The notes beneath the pieces were generated by a model. That model was not told the origin of the DNA. It made no database searches and saw nothing but the letters and a program-made list of their open reading frames with translations. 12,600 nt of DNA from DATKSG01 sp035531775 (GTDB lineage: Bacteria; Actinomycetota; Acidimicrobiia; Acidimicrobiales; UBA8190): NCBI GenBank assembly GCA_035531775.1, contig DATKSG010000001.1:1-12600 (forward strand), written 5' to 3'. This document shows positions 7,345 through 12,600 of this stretch, piece by piece; the stretch's first letter is position 1; each line of letters starts with the position of its first letter. The position numbers and the translations under genes are program-made.

Positions 7345-8856
7345 GTGACCGACTGGACCAGAGTGCCGGTGGTGGTAGGGGCCGGACAGCACACCAACCG
7401 CGACGAGAACCCGACCACCGCACCTGACCCGCTGACCATGACCGAGCAGGTGGCCCGCATGGCCGCCGCCGCCGCCGTGGGCGAGGAGCGGGCCGGGCAG
7501 TGGCTGGCCGAGCTCACCCACTGCTTCATGGTCCACAGCCTTTCGCTGCGCCATGGCGACCCGGCCGGGGCATTGGCCGAGCGACTGGGGGCCAAGTCGG
7601 CCGAGGCCCGCTGCTCGGGCATGGGTGGGTCCATCCCCCAGTGGCTGGTGAACCGGGCGGCCGAGCTGGTGGCGGCCGGGGGCAGGCCCCGGGTGCTCGT
7701 GGCCGGGGCCGAGGCCCTGGCCACGCGGCGGCGGGCCAAGAAGGCCGGTGTCACCCTGTCGTGGCCATCGAGCGAAGGCTGGCCCGACACCTGGCCCCCC
7801 CTCGAGCCCGACCTGGGGGTGCACAAGGTCGAGCGGGCCCATGGGCTCGAGCAGGCCACCACCATGTACGCCCTCATCGAGACGGCCGTCCGCCACGGGG
7901 CAGGCCGGGACCCCGAGCAGCACCGGGCGGCTATGGGTGCGCTCATGGCCCGCTTCAACGAGGTGGCGGTGAGAAACCCCATGTCGTGGTTCCCCACGGC
8001 GCGCTCGGCCGAGGAGATCACAGCCGTCACGGCCGACAACCGGATGATCTTCCTCCCCTATCCCAAGTACGTGAACGCCGTCATGGACGTGGACATGGCG
8101 GCCGCCGTGCTCGTGACCGACGCCGCCACGGCGCGCCAGTGGGGCCTCGGCCCCGACGAGGTGGCTTACGTGTCGGGCTGGGCCGATGCCCATGAGACCT
8201 GGTACCTGTCGCAGCGTCCGGCCGTTCACCATTCGCCGGCCCTGACCGCCTGCGGCGCGGCGGCGACGTCGATGGCCGGCGTAACCATGGACGACGTGGG
8301 AGCCTTCGACCTCTACTCGTGCTTCCCGAGCTCGGTGGAGGTGGCCTGCACCAGCTTCGGCCTCGACGCCGGGGCCGAGCAGCGGCCACTGACCCTGACC
8401 GGCGGTCTGCCTTATCACGGCGGGCCGGGCAGCAACTACGTGACCCATTCGGTGGCCAATGCCTTCGACTGGGTGCGCAGCGGCGCCGGCGAGCACGCCC
8501 TGGTGCACGGCAACGGCTACTACCTGACCAAGCACTCGGTGGGGCTGTACTCGAGCCGGCCGCCGGACCAGGAACCGCAGCCGGTCAACGACCTCCAGGG
8601 CCGCCTCGACGCCGAGGCCGTGGTGCTCGACGTGGAGCGCTCGGCGTCGGGGCCGGCCACGGTGGCGGCGTACACCGTGCCCTACGACCGCGACGGTGGC
8701 GCCCAGAGCGGGATCGTCCTGCTCGACGTGGGAGGCGCCCGCGCCGTGGCCTCGGCCGACGCCGCCCTGACACAGGCGCTGGTGGACGACGACGCCGTGG
8801 GCCTGGCCGTGGTGGTGGGGCCGGGCCAGGCCGGGAACGTGGCCGGCGTGGCCTGA
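7345..8856 (+). CDS. Thiolase-like protein type 1 (TLP1-like) with extra C-terminal domain
   Basis: A 503-residue protein, about 100 residues longer than a normal thiolase. The opening RVPVVVGAGQHTNR, the segment SGMGGSIPQWLVNRAAELVAAGG near 91-113 (where thiolases carry the nucleophile region), FDLYSCFPSSVEVA (321-334), GGLPYHGGPGSNY (353-365) and NGYYLTKHSVGLYS (390-403) are the recognisable blocks. After about residue 410 comes a separate beta-rich domain ending in VVGPGQAGNVAGVA. This layout matches, from memory, the mycobacterial thiolase-like protein TLP1 and its additional C-terminal domain; such proteins are often annotated as acetyl-CoA acetyltransferases. The standard CxSG and GHPxG motifs are not visible, so classical thiolysis is doubtful. 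The GTG start follows GGAGGAGG at 7333-7340. It closes the amidohydrolase operon and converges on the ferredoxin gene with 39 bases between stops. Confidence 0.85.
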   Translation: MTDWTRVPVVVGAGQHTNRDENPTTAPDPLTMTEQVARMAAAAAVGEERAGQWLAELTHCFMVHSLSLRHGDPAGALAERLGAKSAEARCSGMGGSIPQWLVNRAAELVAAGGRPRVLVAGAEALATRRRAKKAGVTLSWPSSEGWPDTWPPLEPDLGVHKVERAHGLEQATTMYALIETAVRHGAGRDPEQHRAAMGALMARFNEVAVRNPMSWFPTARSAEEITAVTADNRMIFLPYPKYVNAVMDVDMAAAVLVTDAATARQWGLGPDEVAYVSGWADAHETWYLSQRPAVHHSPALTACGAAATSMAGVTMDDVGAFDLYSCFPSSVEVACTSFGLDAGAEQRPLTLTGGLPYHGGPGSNYVTHSVANAFDWVRSGAGEHALVHGNGYYLTKHSVGLYSSRPPDQEPQPVNDLQGRLDAEAVVLDVERSASGPATVAAYTVPYDRDGGAQSGIVLLDVGGARAVASADAALTQALVDDDAVGLAVVVGPGQAGNVAGVA

Positions 8857-8895
8857 GGCTCGAGCTGACCAGCCCGGGCCGACCGACCGACTAGC

Positions 8896-9087
8896 TCAGT
8901 CCTCGAGGACCAGAGCCTGCTCGGGGCAGTTGTCCACCCCGCTGCGAGCCGCCTCCAGGCGGGCGTCGGGCACGTCGTGGACCAGCAGTACGCAGTGGCC
9001 CACGTCGTCAGCGTCGAAGAGGTCCGGCGCCAGGCTGTAGCAGCGGCCGTGGCCCTGGCAGCGGTCGGCCTCCAAGCGGATGCGCAC
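8896..9087 (-). CDS. Small 3Fe-4S-type ferredoxin, redox partner of the P450
   Basis: A 63-residue ferredoxin carrying electrons to the P450. It has cysteines at 10 and 16 (DRCQGHGRCYS) and at 54 (DNCPEQA). The motif is CxxHxxC...CP, in which His13 takes the place of the fourth cysteine, so three Cys ligands point to a 3Fe-4S cluster or a 4Fe-4S cluster with a non-Cys ligand. This is the variable-position motif known from mycobacterial P450-linked ferredoxins. The GTG at 9087 lies five bases after the P450 stop (9095-9093), and no clear ribosome binding site is visible, so translation probably depends on coupling. It lies in the 3' part of a longer open frame that is antisense-type or out-of-frame over the P450 gene. 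No ferredoxin reductase is in the window. Confidence 0.87.
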   Translation of the reverse strand: MRIRLEADRCQGHGRCYSLAPDLFDADDVGHCVLLVHDVPDARLEAARSGVDNCPEQALVLED

Positions 9088-9092
9088 GCCGA

Positions 9093-10277
9093 TCAGGACG
9101 TGGGGAACACGAGCGGCAGCGTGTGCAGCGACCGCAAGCCCGTCGTGTACTGGAGCACGGTGCCCGGGGCGAGCTCGTACTCGGGGATGCGGCGGTGGAA
9201 CTCGCGCAAAGCCACGCGCAACTCGACGCGGGCCAGGTGCGAGCCCAGGCATCGGTGCACCCCGCCTCCGAAGGCCAGATGCGGGTTGGGGTTGCGCTCC
9301 AGGTCCACCTCTTCCACGCCCGGGTGGGCGGCGGCGTCGGTGTTGGCCGAGGCCAGCAGCAACATGACCTGCTCCCCGGCCTTGATGGGGCACCCGGCGA
9401 TCTCGACGTCCTCGGTGGCCACTCGGGGCACGGCCGGCACCGGGGTCTCCCAGCGCAGCAGCTCCTCGACGGCCGAGGGGATGACCGATTCGTCTTGGAC
9501 CAGCTGGCGCCGGTGCTCGGGGTTCTGGGCCAAGTAGGCGAAGAAGCAGTCGAGCGAGTCGGTCACCGTGTCGAGCCCGGCGATGATGAAGAGGTAGCAG
9601 ATGTCGGTCACCTCTTCGTCGGTGAGGCGCTCGCCGTCCACCTCGCCGGCGATGATCTGGGCCAGTAGGTCGTCGGTGGGCGACGCCTTGCGCTTGGCCA
9701 GTTCCTTCTCGAAGTACTCGTAGACGGTCTGTCCCGCCTTCTGGCGGTAGGGGGCCTGCTCCTCCAAGGTGAGGCCCGGGGGCCGGATGATGTCGTCCTT
9801 CAGGGCCAGGAACACGTCCAGGTCGGCGAAGGGCAGGCCCATGAGGCGCAGGAACACCCGGCACGGCAGGGGCACGGCGAACTCCTCGTGGAGGTCGCAC
9901 GAGCCCCGGGTGCCGAAGCCGTCCACCAGTGAGTCGACCAGCCCCACGATCTCGTCCTCGAGCAGGGCCATCTTCTTCGGGGCGAACAGCGGGTCGAGGA
10001 TGCGGCGGTACTTGACGTGCTGGGGCGGGTCGATCTGCAGCGGAATGAGCGGGCGGACGTTGCCCAGGTCCATGCCGACGGCACTCCAGGAGTAGACCCC
10101 GGCCTTGCGCAGGGCCTCTTCCACGTCCTGACGACGCGTCACCAAGGTGAACATGTCGCCGATGCGGTGCGTGGGCTGCTCGCGCAGCGATCGGGCGATG
10201 GCGCGTGGGTCGTCGGCCGAGGCCAACTCGGTCACGCTTACAGAGGAGGCAGCGAAGACCTCGTCGCCAGCGTCCAT
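9093..10277 (-). CDS. Cytochrome P450 monooxygenase (bacterial class I type)
   Basis: A 394-residue soluble P450 of normal bacterial length, without a membrane anchor. Hallmarks are DPPQH (83-87) in the C helix, the I-helix oxygen-activation motif AGLDT (233-237) with Asp and Thr both present, the ExxR salt bridge Glu272-Arg275 (EELLRWE) and the heme loop FGGGVHRCLG (336-345) with proximal ligand Cys343. It would hydroxylate a hydrophobic substrate, with electrons coming through the ferredoxin encoded directly downstream. The CYP family cannot be named by eye. The ATG at 10277 is preceded by AAAGGA about eight bases upstream. The promoter candidate lies about 100 bases upstream with a tandem palindrome over its -35, so expression is probably regulated together with the other catabolic genes. 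Confidence 0.93.
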   Translation of the reverse strand: MDAGDEVFAASSVSVTELASADDPRAIARSLREQPTHRIGDMFTLVTRRQDVEEALRKAGVYSWSAVGMDLGNVRPLIPLQIDPPQHVKYRRILDPLFAPKKMALLEDEIVGLVDSLVDGFGTRGSCDLHEEFAVPLPCRVFLRLMGLPFADLDVFLALKDDIIRPPGLTLEEQAPYRQKAGQTVYEYFEKELAKRKASPTDDLLAQIIAGEVDGERLTDEEVTDICYLFIIAGLDTVTDSLDCFFAYLAQNPEHRRQLVQDESVIPSAVEELLRWETPVPAVPRVATEDVEIAGCPIKAGEQVMLLLASANTDAAAHPGVEEVDLERNPNPHLAFGGGVHRCLGSHLARVELRVALREFHRRIPEYELAPGTVLQYTTGLRSLHTLPLVFPTS

Positions 10278-10389
10278 CGTGTGGTTCCTTTCGCTTCGGG
10301 GGGCCCTGCCGGCGCAGGTCCGGCCCCGGTACCGGTGCAGCGGCGGGGGCGCCTAAGGACTTCCCCCACTCTGCGCAGTCTACCCGTTT

Positions 10390-10407
10390 CCTGACACAAA
10401 TGTCAGC
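10390..10407. promoter_or_regulatory. Palindromic operator candidate, copy 3a
   Basis: CCTGACACAAATGTCAGC matches copy 2 at 14 of 18 positions. The left arm is identical; the right arm differs only in its last base. It overlaps the proposed -35 of the P450 promoter (CTGACA, 10406-10401 on the minus strand), so a bound protein would block RNA polymerase. Confidence 0.7.
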
Positions 10408-10424
10408 CTGACGGCGGCGTCAGC
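10407..10424. promoter_or_regulatory. Palindromic operator candidate, copy 3b (tandem)
   Basis: CCTGACGGCGGCGTCAGC has the same arms and spacing as copy 3a, shares one base with it and starts 17 bases later. Its spacer differs from the others (GGCGGC). Two dimers could bind side by side on the helix upstream of the P450 promoter. Confidence 0.6.
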
Positions 10425-10519
10425 ACTCTCCCGAGATCCGATGTCGTGGCTGGTCAGCGGGGGTGCCGGGGCGGCTCCACGCCGGAGTGAGGGCCTGTGG
10501 GGTGTTGATCGGCGCCGGC

Positions 10520-11242
10520 TCAGGCCGAGGGCAGGCAGATCCGGCAGGGGTCCATGTCGGCCACGGCGGCGGCACCGAGCACCCGCAGGCCTTCGGTGTG
10601 GTGGGCGATGACCGGGCAGTTGGGCTGGTGGTACACCGATCCCGAGGGGGTCACCACGTACGACGGACCGACGCCACCGGTCGCCGCGGGGGGCGGCGGC
10701 GGGGCGCCGTAGGCGCCAGCCAATGCCGACGACACGGGAACCGGGCCGGTGTCGGCCATTGAGCCGGCGGAGCGGCCGCCCTCGGCGGCGGCCCGCAGAA
10801 CCTGCTCGAAGATGCGCATCTGCTCCTCGTGGTGCAGGTCGGCCTGGTCGTAGATCCGGTACAGCCAGTGGGCCCAGTAGAGAAGCCCCCCGAGCACCAG
10901 GCACCCGAGGCCGATGAAGGACCCGCTCACCAGGTACGGGATCTGCTGCTGGATGTAGGCGGTATGGGCGGAGCCGTACCAGGCGACCAGGATGAAGACC
11001 ACACCGAGAGGCACCAAGACCGAGCCCAGGAGGATCTGCCAGGTGTTGCGCAGGTCGATGCCGCCGCCCCCGCCGGGCTTGGTCGGCCGGCCCGGTCGTG
11101 AGCCGCCCCCGCCTCCACCGCTACGCCGGCGCGGCCCGGCCAGCGACCGCAGGCCATCGACCGCCGACCTGGGCGTGCGTTTGGACGTGCCTTTGGGCGT
11201 CACGTCGGGCATGGTAACCGTCGCCCGCGCCGTCTCCACCAT
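10520..11242 (-). CDS. Two-TM membrane protein with Ada-like Cys/His C-terminal motif
   Basis: I do not recognise this 240-residue protein. It has a basic, Gly-rich N-terminal segment (about 30-62, with a run of glycines and repeated Pro-Thr-Lys), then two hydrophobic segments at about 70-90 and 103-127, a charged stretch with possible coiled coil (YDQADLHHEEQMRIFEQVLR, 131-150), a Pro/Ala-rich linker at 178-190, and a tail with VYHQPNC (His205, Cys209), HH at 214-215 and CRIC (Cys233, Cys236). The tail recalls the zinc-binding segment of Ada and of nuclease-linked tails, but two positions of the usual four-Cys pattern are uncertain. The start was set at 11242 because AAGGAG at 11254-11249 is six bases before it. 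The upstream gene stops two bases before this ATG, so the two are coupled. Confidence 0.7.
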   Translation of the reverse strand: MVETARATVTMPDVTPKGTSKRTPRSAVDGLRSLAGPRRRSGGGGGGSRPGRPTKPGGGGGIDLRNTWQILLGSVLVPLGVVFILVAWYGSAHTAYIQQQIPYLVSGSFIGLGCLVLGGLLYWAHWLYRIYDQADLHHEEQMRIFEQVLRAAAEGGRSAGSMADTGPVPVSSALAGAYGAPPPPPAATGGVGPSYVVTPSGSVYHQPNCPVIAHHTEGLRVLGAAAVADMDPCRICLPSA

Positions 11243-11244
11243 TG

Positions 11245-12600
11245 TCATCTCCTTCCAACGAGGAATTGCCACCGGGCCGCCAGCATCATCGGGTAGCTGA
11301 AGATGATGCACAGGACCACGGCCAGCGCGATCCAGCCCACCGGGGCCGGCACGCCCTTGATCGGGAAGTGGACCAACCCGATGCCGCTGCCGCCGAGGGC
11401 GAGCGGCGACACCGCACCGGGGCCCGAGACCGACCCGAGCGATGTCTGGCCGCCCAGGGCGCTGAGCCCGATGTCACTGGTCGACCCCGAGGGCGAGAAC
11501 CCGGGCGACCCGAAGACGCTGCCGCCGGTATCGCCCAGGGTGCTGAGCGTGGTGGTGTCAGGCGAGGTGGCGTTGGCGTTCACGTCGGTGGAGGCGAGCC
11601 CGAGGGTGACCGACGTCACCGCCTCGTAGTTGCCGGCCGGAATGCACACCTTGCCCAGGACGGTCTGGCCGTTGGGGAAGATGGTGTCGGTGTTGACGCA
11701 CGGCTCCACGGCGTTCTGCGTCAGGCCACCGGTGTTCACGAACGGCACGCTGAAGTTGTGGTCCACGGTGATCACGATCCCACCGGAGTTGGCGATGCCC
11801 TCAGCCCCGTTGACGGTCTGCTGGGGGTCGAGGAGCCGCACGCTGATGCCGTCCTGGGCGAAGGTGGCGTCCAGGGACTGCTGGGCCTGGGCCGGGGTGG
11901 GCAGCCCGTGGTCGGAGCTGTTGTTGCCCATGACGTGCACGCCCTGGCTGTCGATGTAGGCGGGCTGGCCCTGCACCGTGACCTGGCCGATCTGCAGGTT
12001 GGCCACCGGGTTGCCGGTGGTGCCGTCCGAGCTCGACGTGGCGCTGCTGGTGATGCCGGTGATGTCGAGCATGCCGGCGATGTCGACGGCCTTCACCACC
12101 GAGCCGGCCACGGCCGACACGGTGGAGGTGCCGAGGACCACGGAACTGGTCGATTGCACGGTGGCCACCTGCAGGATGTCAGCTCCACCGGGGGCCAGGC
12201 CCGGGCCGATCACCAGGTTGGCCAGGGTCCCGCTCGAGTTGCCCCCGTTGGCGTCGGTGTGTGCCGTGCCGGCCACCGCCGTGGGCGAGACCGGGGTCCC
12301 GGCCGGGGGGTTGCCGCCGAAGCTGGCATCGCCCTTGTAGGTCGGGTTGGACGGGTACTGGGCCCGGGCCATGAGCGGCCAGTTGCCCGGGTTCGGGAAC
12401 TGTGACGGCAGGAATTCCGAGGCCAGGCCGCCGAAGTTCCCCAGGATGTCACCGGGGTAATAAGGCGCGCCGATGGCGTCGTACGTCTCGCCGCTCGAGA
12501 TCACGGTGCGGGCAAAGGGGACGTCGGCTTCGATCAGGTTCTCGTTGGGCAGCGGCACGAAGCCCGGGATGTCGAAGCCGAATTGGGCCCCGATGCCGAG
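11245..12600 (-). CDS. Secreted or surface protein with C-terminal membrane anchor, 5' end missing
   Basis: About 451 residues are visible and the frame stays open through base 12600, so the N terminus, presumably with a signal peptide, lies outside the window. The GTG at 12558 is not a real start, because the frame continues unbroken upstream. The sequence is poor in charge and rich in Ser, Thr, Gly, Val and Asn, with beta-type segments such as DILQVATVQSTSSVVLGTST and IGQVTVQGQPAYIDSQGVHV; these resemble the 'choice-of-anchor P' proteins in style, which I state with low confidence. Two cysteines about 20 residues apart (PCVNTD...GKVCIP) could form a disulfide. Near the C terminus a hydrophobic segment (VGWIALAVVLCIIFSYPMML) is followed by a short basic tail (AARWQFLVGRR), fitting a type I membrane anchor. 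Its stop is two bases before the two-TM gene. Confidence 0.68.
   Translation of the reverse strand, partial: LGIGAQFGFDIPGFVPLPNENLIEADVPFARTVISSGETYDAIGAPYYPGDILGNFGGLASEFLPSQFPNPGNWPLMARAQYPSNPTYKGDASFGGNPPAGTPVSPTAVAGTAHTDANGGNSSGTLANLVIGPGLAPGGADILQVATVQSTSSVVLGTSTVSAVAGSVVKAVDIAGMLDITGITSSATSSSDGTTGNPVANLQIGQVTVQGQPAYIDSQGVHVMGNNSSDHGLPTPAQAQQSLDATFAQDGISVRLLDPQQTVNGAEGIANSGGIVITVDHNFSVPFVNTGGLTQNAVEPCVNTDTIFPNGQTVLGKVCIPAGNYEAVTSVTLGLASTDVNANATSPDTTTLSTLGDTGGSVFGSPGFSPSGSTSDIGLSALGGQTSLGSVSGPGAVSPLALGGSGIGLVHFPIKGVPAPVGWIALAVVLCIIFSYPMMLAARWQFLVGRR
11249..11254 (-). promoter_or_regulatory. Ribosome binding site that fixes the start of the two-TM protein
   Basis: AAGGAG (minus strand) lies six bases before the ATG at 11242. 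An in-frame ATG at 11248 directly follows it with no spacing, and the frame stays open to 11311, so the longer start sites are unlikely. Confidence 0.75.

Larger units (their letters stand above)
10278..10519. promoter_or_regulatory. Intergenic region upstream of the P450
   Basis: This 242-base gap is the largest in the window. It holds the tandem palindrome at 10390-10424 and a minus-strand promoter candidate: -35 CTGACA (10406-10401, five of six matches to TTGACA) and -10 TAGACT (10382-10377), 18 bases apart. A transcript starting near 10370 would have a leader of about 93 bases, which includes the 10-base palindrome CCGGTACCGG at 10326-10335. No gene or tRNA is seen. No convincing terminator follows the two-TM gene at 10520. 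Confidence 0.5.

Noticed and set aside
6973..8535. Long minus-strand open frame of about 520 codons opposite amidohydrolase 2 and TLP1
   Set aside because: Antisense shadow with Gly/His/Arg-rich composition and no motif; the plus-strand genes have ribosome binding sites and conserved blocks.
8857..8895. Possible terminator between the convergent TLP1 and ferredoxin genes
   Set aside because: I see no strong hairpin followed by a T run in the 39 bases.
10425..10519. Possible terminator or small gene after the two-TM gene
   Set aside because: Only weak short stems such as CTCC/GGAG are seen, with no T run and no credible short coding frame.
11242..12405. Plus-strand open frame of about 387 codons over the surface protein
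   Set aside because: Low-complexity antisense composition. The minus-strand frame has a C-terminal TM segment with a basic tail and a stop coupled to the next gene.

Overview
The window is very GC-rich, densely coding DNA of actinobacterial type. The evidence is GTG starts, purine-rich ribosome binding sites, near-leaderless starts, a TLP1-like thiolase-fold protein and a P450 paired with a small 3Fe-4S-type ferredoxin. An acidimicrobial or mycobacterial-type lineage is an inference from these families. I see no rRNA, tRNA, insertion sequence, CRISPR array or phage gene. All ten genes look intact except the two cut by the window edges, and no gap between genes exceeds about 245 bp.

Layout. 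(1) 1-353 (minus): 5' part of a DUF2889-type gene, divergent from (2) 475-1626 (plus): an unusual thiolase-fold protein. (3) 1640-3148 and 3145-4689 (minus): aldehyde dehydrogenase and AMP-forming acyl-CoA synthetase, overlapping by four bases, with the synthetase first in the operon. (4) 4783-8856 (plus), divergent from the synthetase: two tandem paralogous metal-dependent amidohydrolases (Amidohydro_2 family) followed by a TLP1-like thiolase-fold protein. (5) 8896-10277 (minus): cytochrome P450 followed by its ferredoxin. (6) 10520-12600 (minus): a large secreted or membrane-anchored protein, cut at its 5' side by the window edge, coupled to a two-TM protein with an Ada-like Cys/His tail.

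The main new observation is a palindrome, YCYGAC-N6-GTCAGS, in three promoter regions: 382-399 (DUF2889/thiolase), 4711-4728 (acyl-CoA synthetase/amidohydrolases) and 10390-10424 (P450-ferredoxin, two copies in tandem sharing one base). The four copies have identical geometry and lie where a repressor would block the promoters I can propose. This ties the four transcription units from DUF2889 to the P450 into one candidate regulon, while the surface-protein pair has no such site in the window. The regulator is not encoded here.

How the genes may work together (inference): P450 plus ferredoxin hydroxylates a hydrophobic substrate, the aldehyde dehydrogenase oxidises a derived aldehyde to an acid, the synthetase makes the acyl-CoA, and the thiolase-fold proteins and amidohydrolases carry out C-C bond cleavage or formation, hydrolysis or decarboxylation. 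The substrate cannot be read from the sequence. Both thiolase-fold proteins and the second amidohydrolase depart from standard catalytic motifs, so the chemistry may be non-canonical.
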